Assembly: GCA_023623175.1 (NCBI GenBank) | Contig: JAMNXU010000020.1 | Location: 1-64,000 of the forward strand | From: Bacillota bacterium | GTDB lineage: Bacteria; Bacillota; Clostridia; Acetivibrionales; JAMNXU01 | DNA: 64,000 nucleotides | Direction of reading: 5' to 3' | In this document: positions 16,217 to 24,739 of the stretch, one piece after another | Layout of the letters: every line of letters starts with the position of its first letter | Position numbering within the stretch: the first letter of the stretch is position 1 | Made by a program: the position numbers and the translations under genes | Notes under the pieces: generated by a model | The model's input: the letters and a program-made list of their open reading frames with translations, nothing else | The model's database searches: none | What the model was told of the DNA's origin: nothing

Positions 16217-17077
16217 ATGTTTGCGGGGATTTTGCTGTGCATCCAGCTGATGTTGCTGCTGATAATGCATATACCCGCCGTGAAAAGGTACGGCAGGGAA
16301 TTTTCAAAACCATTGTCCGGGGAATTCAGGGTTTTAATATTCCCTGCGGCTCTCTTTCTGCTGGACCTGGCGGGGCACAAATACTCCAGCTTTTATGAAA
16401 GAAAGCTGAAAGTGAAGCTCGGCGAACTTGGCGGAGGCAAAAACATCAATGTTTGTATAAGGCTTTTTATCGGCTGGAAACTGACGCTTTTGTGGATTGC
16501 CGTAATGGGACTCACGGCTTCAGCCGCTGTTGTCGAGGTTGATTCTGCGTTCCTTGTATTTGGCGTTCTGATCAGCGCGGTCGCCTTTATTTTACCGGAC
16601 CGGCAGCTTGAAAACAGGATAAAAAAACGCAGGGCCGAGTTGCAGCGTGAATTCCCGGAATTTATCAACAAGCTTATATTGCTTGTTGATGCGGGGATGT
16701 CGGTGAGGGCGGCCATCCAGAGAATTGTCGAGCGGAGTGTGAAGGACCGCGTCCTCATCATGGAGCTGGCACAGACGCTTAACGAAATTGCTTCGGGGAA
16801 ACCTGAAATAAAGGCTTATGAGGATTTTGCAAAACGGTGCCGGCTGCAGGACATTTCGGCGTTTTCCTCCGCCCTCATACAGAACCTGAGAAAGGGCAAC
16901 GACGAACTCGTAACGATACTGAAACTGCAAGCGGCAACCTGCTGGCAAAACAGGAAGAACGCAGCCCGGAAAACCGGGGAGGAGGCTTCCTCCCGGTTGC
17001 TGTTACCGCTGTTCATAACTTTCATTGCAATACTGATCATGCTCATGACACCCGCGATAATGCAGATGCGGATTTAA
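16217..17077 (+). CDS. tadC: Tad inner-membrane platform protein TadC
   Basis: A 286-residue partner of TadB with the same GspF fold: hydrophobic starts near 3-18 and 85-125, a cytoplasmic helical domain with LILLVDAGMSVRAAIQRIVE, and a C-terminal membrane segment. The start is odd. The best ribosome site (AAAAGGAG, 16192-16199) sits one base before an ATG at 16201 that is in another frame, while the true frame has a stop at 16202 and its only start at 16217, 17 bases away. This suggests weak or coupled translation, or a small sequence change at the start. Confidence 0.88.
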   Translation: MFAGILLCIQLMLLLIMHIPAVKRYGREFSKPLSGEFRVLIFPAALFLLDLAGHKYSSFYERKLKVKLGELGGGKNINVCIRLFIGWKLTLLWIAVMGLTASAAVVEVDSAFLVFGVLISAVAFILPDRQLENRIKKRRAELQREFPEFINKLILLVDAGMSVRAAIQRIVERSVKDRVLIMELAQTLNEIASGKPEIKAYEDFAKRCRLQDISAFSSALIQNLRKGNDELVTILKLQAATCWQNRKNAARKTGEEASSRLLLPLFITFIAILIMLMTPAIMQMRI

Positions 17078-17220
17078 CGAATTTTTAGCAGGACTGTATG
17101 TAAGCAGAGTTGTATAAGAAAAGATTTACGGTTTTGCGGGTTTTGTGAAAGGGGTTTGTGGGCTTGTGAAATTTAATAAACCATGTTTGAGAAATTAAGA
17201 AAAACAAGGAGGTCGCTGGC

Positions 17221-17436
17221 ATGATGAATCTGGTCAGGAATTTTATCAGGGAGGAAGACGGTCTCGGAACGGTGGAAATAGTCATTATCGTCGCGGTTCT
17301 CGTCGGTCTTGCGCTGATATTCAGGAAACAGATATACTCGCTTGTCAACCAGGTGTTTGACAGGATTTTCGGAAGCGTCGGAGAAACGACGGTTCTGCCT
17401 GAAAGTGAATACACAATTGAAAAAACTCTCGAGTAA
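17221..17436 (+). CDS. flp: Flp-type pilin (type IVb)
   Basis: A 71-residue prepilin. A short charged leader ends at Gly14 (REEDG) and is followed by LGTVEIVIIVAVLVGLALIF, with Glu at position +5 of the mature protein, the classical type IV prepilin pattern cut by the A24 peptidase encoded two genes on. The mature subunit would be about 57 residues, mostly the hydrophobic polymerisation helix. AAGGAGGT precedes the ATG at 17221; the second Met is an alternative. This is the only pilin in the operon. Confidence 0.92.
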   Translation: MMNLVRNFIREEDGLGTVEIVIIVAVLVGLALIFRKQIYSLVNQVFDRIFGSVGETTVLPESEYTIEKTLE

Positions 17437-17544
17437 TAACCGCCAGGTAGATTACAGTCTTACAGTCTTTCGTAATTTTAAGTATTTCGTAATTTTAGGA
17501 TCAGAGATTAAACAGATTAGAGATTAAGTACACGGAGCGAAATC

Positions 17545-18087
17545 ATGGAGCTTGTCAAAACATTATGCGTTCTTGCCCTGGCGCTGTCTGCGCTGATTAC
17601 GGATATAAAGACCAAAAAGATAAAAAATTCGATTAATTTTTCATTCATGTTCCTGGGGATTGCCGCAAATGCGGCTGACGGCGGCCTGGTCGGCGTAAGC
17701 AGGTCGGTCCTGGGAATAGCGGCGCCGCTGGTATTGCTGGTACCGCTTTATGCACTGGGGATGCTCGGAGCAGGAGATGTAAAATTGTTCTCGGCAGTCG
17801 GCGCCATAATGGGGGCAGGTTTTACCGCGGCAACAACAGTTATTTCGTTCCTGTTCGGCGGGGCAATCGGCGCAGCGCTCATGGTTATAAAAGGCCATGG
17901 AAGATACAGATTCAGGGTCTTGGGAACGTATCTGAAAACATGCCTTTTAACCGGGACAATCAGTGATTACAGGGAATTCGGAAGCGCTGAAAAACCGGGA
18001 TGGTTCCGTTTTTCCCTTGCGATTGCTCCCGCCGTTGCGATCCAGTTGCTGCTCAGGCTGGATCACTTTTTTCTGATTTTACTTTAG
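17545..18087 (+). CDS. tadV: Prepilin peptidase (A24, TadV/CpaA type)
   Basis: A 180-residue membrane aspartyl protease that removes the leader of the Flp pilin. It has the two catalytic aspartates in the usual places: Asp20 in ITDIKTKKI and the GAGDVK motif near residues 75-80. It is the short form without the methylase domain of PilD. About five to six membrane segments. The space from flp (17437-17544) contains duplicated TTTCGTAATTTTA and AGATTA phrases. Confidence 0.92.
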   Translation: MELVKTLCVLALALSALITDIKTKKIKNSINFSFMFLGIAANAADGGLVGVSRSVLGIAAPLVLLVPLYALGMLGAGDVKLFSAVGAIMGAGFTAATTVISFLFGGAIGAALMVIKGHGRYRFRVLGTYLKTCLLTGTISDYREFGSAEKPGWFRFSLAIAPAVAIQLLLRLDHFFLILL

Positions 18088-18114
18088 ATTTGAGAGTTGA
18101 CGGGAGAAAAAGGA

Positions 18115-20058
18115 ATGCTGAAAGAAAATTGTGAACGGGAGTTTATCCGGTGCATGGAAATAATCGAAGAAAACTGCGGCGGAGGTTTGCGGATTGTACT
18201 TAAGCCGAAATTGGCGCCGGATATTATCCAGTACCAGTTAAATATGCTTGCGTACAACAGTTTTAACGGTATCGCGCCGCTGCATGTGCGTGCCAAAAAC
18301 GGAGAGAACCTGTTCTGCTATGAACTGCCCGAAGGGTACAGGCCTGTCCTTGCAGAATATGCGGAAGGCAGGGCTTTGCCTCCCGAAAAGCTTGCCTGTT
18401 TTCTTGAAAAAATCCTTGACATTTTATCCGGCAGCAGAAAGCTTCTGCTCGAGGAACACAGATTTCTCCTTGAAAGAAATCTAATATTCGCTAACTCTTC
18501 GGGGAAACCCTGTCTTTTGTACTGCCCCGCCGACATTGGTTATGATGCTTTAAAAAATTTCAAACAACTGGTCGCTCAGTGCCTTGTAAGCAGCGCAGCG
18601 GGACAAAGCGCCGAATTCATTCAATATGCCAAAAGGCTTGCCGAGCGTTTGGAGAATTCCGATTTCAGCTTTGCGCTGATGAGGGAAGTTATTACCGAAT
18701 ATGCCGGCCTGGCTGCCGGAACGGGAACAATGGGAACAGGCGATTTCGCGCCGTCGGTCATGGACAGGGTCGATATAAAGAGTGCCTCCGCACTGGCCGG
18801 CAAAACCGTAAAAGCAGATGAAACCGTAATGGACAATGATGCCGGCATTGACGAAAAAAACAGCCGGGAAATGCCGCTGAAGGGCATTTGGAGCAAGCTG
18901 CCGCCCCAGGCACTTAAGTACGCTGATGTAATATTTGTGATTTCAGTCCAGGTCATTGCCTTAAGCCTTTCCGCAATAGCCGATTGCGTGCTGGACTCGA
19001 AAGGAATCCCGACATCGGTGAGGTACCCGGCTTTTTTCGTGGCAGTGATTATTTTAAATGTTGCCCTGCTTATAGGGGCACTTAACGGAAAAGCCGATAA
19101 TTTCGCGATAGATAATTCCGCGATAAATGGCCAGCCCGGAGAACCGGGGTTAAGTGAGATTATAAATAAGGAAATAAATGAGAAATTAAATGAGAAAATA
19201 ATCAAAAAAATTAATGGAAAAGTTAAAGAAAAAATTGATGAGAAAAGATTAAATAAGGATGAAAAATCAATTAAAGCAGGAATTATTATAAAGGAAGAAA
19301 AGGAAAAAGAAAAAAGGGACGATTTTGACGGGGAAAAATCTTTAAAAAAGGAAGAGATATTTGAACAAAAAGATTTAAACGAAATTAAAGACTTAAGAAC
19401 AGAAAAAGTATTAAAAACAGGTTTAATCAAAGGGAACACATTAGATAAAGAAAAAGCATTATACAAAGAAAAGGTATTAGATAAAGAAAAGGCATTAAAT
19501 TTAGAGAAGGCATTAAACAAAGAAAAAGCATTAAATAAAATAAAAGAAATAAATAAAGAAAAAGAATTAAGTAAAGAAAAAATATTCAAGGAGCATGAAC
19601 TAAACAAAAAGAAAGAATTAAGCGCGGAAAGGGCAACAGGCATCGATAAAGACTCAAGCACGCAAACCGCATTAAATGGAGAAAATGAGTTAAACAAAGA
19701 AATATTAAATTTAAGAAAAGAAATAAACGAAGCGGAAACGACAATATTGTGCGAAATCGGAAGAAAGGCCTGGCTTAAGAAAGATCCCGCGGGAAATGAT
19801 CCCGGTGTTGTAATAAGCAAAAGCCGGTTTGTAATCGGCAGAAACCCGGAAAAGTGCGATATGGTGATACCGGTCAGGACGGTGGGACGGGTCCACGCTG
19901 AAATAGTAAACAGGGGGTCGGATTTTTTCATTATCGACAGGGAATCCAAAAACGGCACGTATGTGAACGGAAAACGGCTGCAGGCCGGCGAGGAGTTAAG
20001 GCTTTGCAACGGCGACGCCATAGTGTTTTCCGAGGAAAGGTATTATTTTTTGATATAA
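18115..20058 (+). CDS. DUF6382 and FHA domain protein of the Tad operon
   Basis: About 647 residues. Residues 1-190 look like the DUF6382 domain found in Firmicute Tad loci. Two membrane segments follow near 265-330, then about 200 residues made of Lys, Glu, Leu and Asn with an irregular six-residue repeat (LNKEKA-like), and finally an FHA domain from about 575 with RFVIGRNP, GRVHAEI and NGTYVNGKRL. FHA domains bind phosphothreonine, so the protein may link a Ser/Thr kinase to the pilus machine; this is inference. The repeat DNA is far more AT-rich than its flanks. The start ATG at 18115 has GGGAG eight bases away; a TTG at 18097 is the alternative. Confidence 0.82.
   Translation: MLKENCEREFIRCMEIIEENCGGGLRIVLKPKLAPDIIQYQLNMLAYNSFNGIAPLHVRAKNGENLFCYELPEGYRPVLAEYAEGRALPPEKLACFLEKILDILSGSRKLLLEEHRFLLERNLIFANSSGKPCLLYCPADIGYDALKNFKQLVAQCLVSSAAGQSAEFIQYAKRLAERLENSDFSFALMREVITEYAGLAAGTGTMGTGDFAPSVMDRVDIKSASALAGKTVKADETVMDNDAGIDEKNSREMPLKGIWSKLPPQALKYADVIFVISVQVIALSLSAIADCVLDSKGIPTSVRYPAFFVAVIILNVALLIGALNGKADNFAIDNSAINGQPGEPGLSEIINKEINEKLNEKIIKKINGKVKEKIDEKRLNKDEKSIKAGIIIKEEKEKEKRDDFDGEKSLKKEEIFEQKDLNEIKDLRTEKVLKTGLIKGNTLDKEKALYKEKVLDKEKALNLEKALNKEKALNKIKEINKEKELSKEKIFKEHELNKKKELSAERATGIDKDSSTQTALNGENELNKEILNLRKEINEAETTILCEIGRKAWLKKDPAGNDPGVVISKSRFVIGRNPEKCDMVIPVRTVGRVHAEIVNRGSDFFIIDRESKNGTYVNGKRLQAGEELRLCNGDAIVFSEERYYFLI
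19150..19700 (+). repeat. Low-complexity repeat inside the FHA gene
   Basis: AAA/GAA-rich coding repeat with an 18-base unit (TTAAATAAAGAAAAAGCA-like) clearest from 19440 to 19620. It encodes the charged LxKEKA linker and leaves a long but spurious open frame on the other strand. Confidence 0.75.
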
Positions 20059-20074
20059 ATATTTGATATATATA
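20049..20074. repeat. 13-bp tandem duplication at the FHA gene stop
   Basis: TTTGATATAAATA (with the stop codon) is followed directly by TTTGATATATATA. Confidence 0.65.
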
Positions 20075-20371
20075 TTATATATTTGAAAAAATTGCTTGAT
20101 CCTGTGATAGAGATAGTATTTATGTTATGGTTTTATTTTTTTATGGGCGCAAAAAGCCGCGGTTTCAGTGCAAAACTGTTTTGTATGAATAAGTGCAGAA
20201 GCCATGATTGTAAATAGATAACAAGTTGGAAATTGATAAATTTATTGCCGATTTGTATTTGATTGATGTTTAACCTGTATTATATAATTAAAAATAACAT
20301 CCGGACGGAATTTGCAGCATTTTCTGATTGCGCGTCGCAATCTCAGTTTTATACAGGACAGGGGGATTTCA
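20059..20371. other. Intergenic region after the Tad operon
   Basis: No gene. It is AT-rich, with a TATATAAT-like -10 near 20281-20288 that may serve the sugar isomerase gene; the -35 is unclear. No strong terminator was found after the FHA gene. Confidence 0.45.
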
Positions 20372-21232
20372 ATGGGTAAGTTTATTTTCAGTGCCTTTGC
20401 CGATGAAATTGACCCGATGCTTTCGGTTCAAATGGACGAACTGGACAGGTACGGCATTAAATATATTGAAATGCGCGGTGTCAACGGCAAAAACCTGGTG
20501 CAGCACAGCCTTGAAGAAGTAAAGGAAATTAAAAAGCAGCTTGATGAAAGGGGATTTAAAGTCTCCGCCGTGGGTTCGCCCATAGGGAAAATAAAAATAA
20601 CCGACGATTTCGGCCCCCATCTGGATCTGTTCAGGCACACAGTGGAAATTGCAAAAATCCTCGAGACAAAGTATATAAGGATGTTCAGCTTTTTCATTCC
20701 CGAAGGCGAAGATCCGGCAAAATACAGGGACGAGGTCCTGGAAAGATGGCAGAAATTTATTGAAGCTTCCGAGGGAAGCGGTCTCATTCTTGTGCATGAA
20801 AATGAAAAGGATATTTACGGGGATACCGCAAAGCGCTGTCTCGACCTTTTGCAGACATTGAACTGCGACAGGGTGAGGGCGGTATTTGATCCTGCCAATT
20901 TTGTCCAGTGCGGAGAAGTCACCTGGCCGGATGCCTACAATTTATTGAAGGATTACATTGAATACGTTCATGTAAAAGACGCCGTTTACAGCGATAAGAG
21001 CGTCGTGCCGGCAGGCCATGGGGACGGCAGGATTTATGAAATACTGAAAGACCTGTATGACAGCGGATTTGAGGGTTTCCTGAGCATTGAGCCGCATCTT
21101 GGCAACTTTGTGGGATTTGCCACACTGGAGAACAACAAGGACATCAGCAAGCTTCCCGAAGGAGGTCCGAGGCTGTTTGCCGTTGCGGAAAATGCGCTGA
21201 GGAAGCTGGTTGAAAGTATTGAGAAGTGTTAA
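20372..21232 (+). CDS. Sugar phosphate isomerase/epimerase (xylose-isomerase-like barrel)
   Basis: A 286-residue TIM-barrel protein of the large AP endonuclease 2/sugar isomerase family. Typical pieces are FSAFADEID at the start, EMRGVNGKNL, LVHENEKDIYGDT, VFDPANF and VHVKDAV, where Glu, Asp, His residues usually hold a divalent metal. Such enzymes act on keto sugars, inositol derivatives or related compounds; the substrate is not evident. The start at 20372 follows CAGGGGGA. It is followed by a Gfo/Idh/MocA oxidoreductase 126 bases on, a frequent pairing in sugar or inositol catabolism. Confidence 0.88.
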   Translation: MGKFIFSAFADEIDPMLSVQMDELDRYGIKYIEMRGVNGKNLVQHSLEEVKEIKKQLDERGFKVSAVGSPIGKIKITDDFGPHLDLFRHTVEIAKILETKYIRMFSFFIPEGEDPAKYRDEVLERWQKFIEASEGSGLILVHENEKDIYGDTAKRCLDLLQTLNCDRVRAVFDPANFVQCGEVTWPDAYNLLKDYIEYVHVKDAVYSDKSVVPAGHGDGRIYEILKDLYDSGFEGFLSIEPHLGNFVGFATLENNKDISKLPEGGPRLFAVAENALRKLVESIEKC

Positions 21233-21358
21233 TTTGATAATTATTAGCCGGGAAATTAGTAAATACAAACTTTGAAAAAGGTTTTGATAAATTTTGATGA
21301 GACGGGTTTTGCGAACCTGTTAAACCTGCTCGATCAATAAGAAGGAGGACCGGGATAA

Positions 21359-22516
21359 ATGGACAAGGTACGTATAGGAATTATCGGATACGGCAATATG
21401 GGAACAGGCCATGCGAAATATCTCGTTAATGGGGAAGTGCAAAACGCCGAACTTACGGCAGTGTGTGACATCAATCCTGCAAAGCTTGAAGCCGCAAAAA
21501 AGAGTTTCGGGGACAAGGTGAAACTCTTTTCCGATGCGGACGAGCTTATTGCATCGGGCTGTGTGGACGGCGTAATCATTTCAACTCCCCACTATTCTCA
21601 TCCGCCGATTGCAATAAAGGCGTTTGAAAAAGGGCTGCACGTGCTCGTGGAAAAACCTGCCGGAGTATACACAAAAGCCGTCAGGGAAATGAATGAGGTT
21701 GCCGTAAAAAGCGGAAAGGTTTTCGGCATAATGTACAATCAAAGGACCAATCCGCTCTACCAGAAGCTCAGGGATCTTGTGAAATCGGGAGAACTGGGTG
21801 AAATAAAGAGGTCCGTATGGATAATTACGGACTGGTACCGTCCGCAGAGCTATTACGATTCCGGCGGATGGAGAGCCACCTGGGCGGGCGAAGGCGGCGG
21901 AGTGCTGTTGAACCAGGACCCGCACCAGCTTGACCTTTGGCAGTGGATTTGCGGCATGCCAAAGAGGGTCAGGGCGTTCTGCGCCTTCGGCAAGTACCAT
22001 GATATTGAAGTTGAAGATGATGTAACGGCCTACGTGGAATACGAAAATGGCGCCACCGGCGTGTTTATAACATCCACCGGCGAAGCTCCGGGAACCAACA
22101 GGTTTGAGATTTCCGGTGACCGCGGAAAGATCGTAGCCGAAGACGGCAAGCTGACATTCTGGCGTCTCAGGGTTTCGGAAAGACAGTTCAACAGGGAATA
22201 CAAGGGCGGATTCGGAGAGCCGGAGTGCTGGAAGTGCGAGATACCGATCGAGGGACGCCACACCGGTCATGCGGGCATTACGGCCAACTGGGTAAATGCC
22301 ATACTCAAGGGCACTGAGCTCCTGGCTCCCGGTATTGAGGGCATAAACGGCCTTACAATTTCCAACGCAATGCATTTGTCGGCCTGGACCGACGACTGGG
22401 TAACCCTGCCCCTGGATGAAGACCTGTTCTACGAGTTGCTGCAGCAAAGGATAAAGAATTCGAAAACGAAAAAGGTATCAGGCGACAAGGTATTGAATGT
22501 CGACGGAACGTTTTAG
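21359..22516 (+). CDS. Gfo/Idh/MocA family oxidoreductase
   Basis: A 385-residue NAD(P)-dependent sugar or inositol dehydrogenase. The Rossmann nucleotide site is GIIGYGNMGTGH at residues 6-17, followed by the family EKPAG motif near 98 and GGGVLLNQDPHQLDLWQW near 180, where the histidine region lies at the active site. The start has AAGGAGGAC. The product is 30-40 residues longer than many relatives through its C-terminus. It is likely cotranscribed with the isomerase before it. Confidence 0.9.
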   Translation: MDKVRIGIIGYGNMGTGHAKYLVNGEVQNAELTAVCDINPAKLEAAKKSFGDKVKLFSDADELIASGCVDGVIISTPHYSHPPIAIKAFEKGLHVLVEKPAGVYTKAVREMNEVAVKSGKVFGIMYNQRTNPLYQKLRDLVKSGELGEIKRSVWIITDWYRPQSYYDSGGWRATWAGEGGGVLLNQDPHQLDLWQWICGMPKRVRAFCAFGKYHDIEVEDDVTAYVEYENGATGVFITSTGEAPGTNRFEISGDRGKIVAEDGKLTFWRLRVSERQFNREYKGGFGEPECWKCEIPIEGRHTGHAGITANWVNAILKGTELLAPGIEGINGLTISNAMHLSAWTDDWVTLPLDEDLFYELLQQRIKNSKTKKVSGDKVLNVDGTF

Positions 22517-22614
22517 AGGTCAGTGCCCAAAGCCAGTGGCTGCAGTTCAGGTGCAGTTAAAGTGGTTGGAGCAAAGTTAGAGTCAGGGGTATAGACAGTG
22601 ACAACTAATATAAG

Positions 22615-22653
22615 TTAATACAGGTCCCTTTGCGATAAAGGGACCTGTATTAA
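22615..22653. promoter_or_regulatory. Perfect 17-bp inverted repeat before the second oxidoreductase
   Basis: TTAATACAGGTCCCTTT and its exact complement are separated by a 5-base loop (GCGAT). The right arm ends 26 bases before the GTG start of the next gene. No T-run follows, so it is not a standard terminator. It may be an operator for a dimeric regulator or a stable RNA hairpin. Confidence 0.8.
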
Positions 22654-22678
22654 TGGACAGATTTCATGAGGCAAGAAG

Positions 22679-23701
22679 GTGATTGTCATTAAAGCGCTGA
22701 AGTCAGCAATTATCGGATGCGGCAATATACACGGATTACATGCCGAAGGAATTATAGGAAGCAATGTCGCAAGCCTGGAAATGGTGGCGGACATAGATAC
22801 AGAAAGGGCAAAAAAAGCCTCTTTGAAATACGGTTGCCGGTACACGACGAATTATAAGGATATTCTTAACGACGACACCATCGACGTCGTCCACATATGC
22901 ACGCCTCATTATCTCCATGCTCCCATGTCCATTGAAGCGATGCGCGCAGGAAAGCATGTTTTTGTGGAAAAACCCATGGCAATAAGTGTCGCCGACGCCC
23001 GCGAGATGATAGAAGTCTCCGAACAGACGGGAAAAAAGCTGGGTGTTTGTTTTCAGAACCGCTACAATTATACAACGGAAAAAATACTGCAACTGATCCG
23101 GTCTGGCAGCGTCGGGGCGGTGAAAGGCGCAAGGGCTTTTGTTACGTGGAACAGGGACGAAAAATATTATGCGAGCGGAGCCTGGAGAGGTACGTGGAAA
23201 GAGGAAGGCGGAGGAGTGCTGATAAACCAGGCTATTCATACCCTTGACCTGGTGCAGTTTTTTTTGGGAGACGCGGTCAGTGTCAAGGGCAGTTACAGCA
23301 CGCGCCTGCTCGAAGGGATAATTGAAGTTGAAGACACGGCCGACGCGACTATAAGGTTTGCTTCGGGGGCTAATGCCATATTTTTCGCAACCAACTGCCA
23401 TGTGACGAATTCTCCCGTCATGATAGAAATCATGTGTGAAAATGCGGTTTTGAGGCTCGAGGGCAGCCTGACCGTTACCTATAAAAATGGCGAAACGGAG
23501 AAATACGAAGAAATCGACAAGGCCACGGGAGAAAAGGCATATTGGGGAAAAGGACACGTACTTATAATCAAGGATTTCTACGAAAGCATATTGAACGGAA
23601 ACGCGGTCAGGGTTGACGGAAATGAAGGGATAAAGGCAATAAAGATTATAAACGGAATTTATGAGTCTGCGAGGATTGGAAAATTCGTCAGCCTGGTGTA
23701 A
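22679..23701 (+). CDS. Gfo/Idh/MocA family oxidoreductase, second copy
   Basis: A 340-residue relative of the preceding enzyme, with IIGCGNIHGLH as the NAD-binding loop, VEKPMA near residue 95 and GGGVLINQAIHTLDLVQ near 175. The two proteins share the family plan but differ enough to act on different substrates. The start is uncertain: GTG at 22679 overlaps its AAGAAGG site, and an ATT at 22688 would be better spaced. It probably belongs with the isomerase-oxidoreductase set, but the inverted repeat between the two suggests separate control. Confidence 0.87.
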   Translation: MIVIKALKSAIIGCGNIHGLHAEGIIGSNVASLEMVADIDTERAKKASLKYGCRYTTNYKDILNDDTIDVVHICTPHYLHAPMSIEAMRAGKHVFVEKPMAISVADAREMIEVSEQTGKKLGVCFQNRYNYTTEKILQLIRSGSVGAVKGARAFVTWNRDEKYYASGAWRGTWKEEGGGVLINQAIHTLDLVQFFLGDAVSVKGSYSTRLLEGIIEVEDTADATIRFASGANAIFFATNCHVTNSPVMIEIMCENAVLRLEGSLTVTYKNGETEKYEEIDKATGEKAYWGKGHVLIIKDFYESILNGNAVRVDGNEGIKAIKIINGIYESARIGKFVSLV

Positions 23702-23736
23702 GCTGGCCGGCGGTTGATTACGTTAAAAAATACTAT

Positions 23737-23766
23737 TTGACTTTTACATAAAACCAGTGTTATAAT
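23737..23766 (+). promoter_or_regulatory. Promoter of the tRNA-Val/tRNA-Thr unit
   Basis: TTGACT and a perfect TATAAT at 18-base spacing, 127 bases before tRNA-Val. The stretch after it has duplicated CTTGCAA and GCAATGGC-like phrases. Confidence 0.65.
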
Positions 23767-23892
23767 GTCACTGCTAAACGCAATAGTAAAGAGCCTTGCA
23801 AGAGCAATTGCAGCAATGGCTCTGTAAAACCAGGCTGCAGCAAAGCCTTGCAAAAGTCATGTTAGGCAACGCGGCAGCAGTTTCAGATTAAT

Positions 23893-23968
23893 GGGCGCTT
23901 AGCTCAGCTGGGAGAGCACCTGCCTTACAAGCAGGGGGTCACAAGTTCGAGCCTTGTAGTGCCCACCA
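23893..23968 (+). tRNA. tRNA-Val (anticodon TAC)
   Basis: Acceptor GGGCGCT/AGTGCCC, anticodon stem CCTGC/GCAGG with loop CTTACAA, GTTCGAG T-loop, discriminator A and encoded CCA. Confidence 0.95.
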
Positions 23969-23974
23969 TTTTAT

Positions 23975-24050
23975 GCTGGTGTAGCTCAGCAGGTAGAGCA
24001 GCTGACTTGTAATCAGCAGGTCGGGGGTTCGAATCCGTCCACCAGCTCCA
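23975..24050 (+). tRNA. tRNA-Thr (anticodon TGT)
   Basis: Acceptor GCTGGTG/CACCAGC, anticodon stem GCTGA/TCAGC with loop CTTGTAA, GTTCGAA T-loop, discriminator T and encoded CCA. Six bases after tRNA-Val, so one transcript. Confidence 0.95.
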
Positions 24051-24055
24051 TGACA

Positions 24056-24090
24056 AAAGCCACAGCAAATGCTGTGGCTTTGTATTTTTT
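24056..24090 (+). terminator. Terminator of the tRNA pair
   Basis: AAAGCCACAGC pairs with GCTGTGGCTTT across AAAT, followed by a T-rich tail. A 22-base tandem duplication (GGGTTGAACCAGGTTCAGAATT) follows at about 24101-24146. Confidence 0.9.
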
Positions 24091-24208
24091 AATGCTGAGT
24101 TTTGGGTTGAACCAGGTTCAGAATTGGGTTGAACCAGGTTCAGAATTATTTCCGGCCATAATGCTTTTCAAAATTCTTGTGGGCATAGCTATAATGGACA
24201 CGTGTATC

Positions 24209-24739
24209 CTAAATGTATACGCTTGTACCGGTCGGTGGGCCAAGATTTTTACTTTCCCGGCTGTTGGCCTTTGTATATTTTTCCAATATTTCCTCGGGAA
24301 TAATTATATCCCTTATCGTATAGCGCAGGGTTGCCGACGGCACAGGTATATCCACGCGCTGGCCGATGCGTTTCAAAAGCAGTCCCCTTCCCAGCGGAGA
24401 AAGACAGGACGCGCAGTCAACGCTTTCGTCAGGAAATTGCTCGTAGGGAAGGACTATACGGTACCTGTATATTTCGCCGTCATCCATATCCTGGACTTCC
24501 ACAATGCTTTCAATAATTACAAAGGGAAACCCGCTTGCTTTTTTCACCGAAGTTTTGCAGCTGCTGATGTAATTATTTATGCTTTCGATATATTCCTTGA
24601 AATATTCAATTACTTCAAAGCTTTCTTCCGAATGTTCGCGAAAGTATCCTTTAAACAATTCATCCTTTATTTCCTCGATATCCCTGGCATGGTTCTTGAG
24701 GATTTCTATAATTTCCTTGTTGTTAAGTTTTACGCACAT
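24209..24739 (-). CDS. GreA/GreB-like transcription factor
   Basis: A 176-residue protein whose second half matches the C-terminal FKBP-like domain of GreA/GreB: YRYRIVLPYE, then SPLGRGLLLKRIGQRVDIPV, then YTIRDI. Gre factors rescue backtracked RNA polymerase. The N-terminal 65 residues are helical but do not look like the standard Gre coiled coil with its acidic tip, so it may bind polymerase without stimulating cleavage, as other Gre-like anti-factors do. The ribosome site GAGGGAG lies close to the ATG. A hairpin lies in its likely leader at 24798-24833. Confidence 0.75.
   Translation of the reverse strand: MCVKLNNKEIIEILKNHARDIEEIKDELFKGYFREHSEESFEVIEYFKEYIESINNYISSCKTSVKKASGFPFVIIESIVEVQDMDDGEIYRYRIVLPYEQFPDESVDCASCLSPLGRGLLLKRIGQRVDIPVPSATLRYTIRDIIIPEEILEKYTKANSRESKNLGPPTGTSVYI

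Noticed and set aside
18621-20021. 466-residue open frame on the minus strand of the FHA gene
   Set aside because: It is antisense to a clear coding gene and stays open only because the AAA/GAA/TTA repeats avoid minus-strand stops; its product is Phe/Ser/Leu-rich nonsense without a ribosome site.
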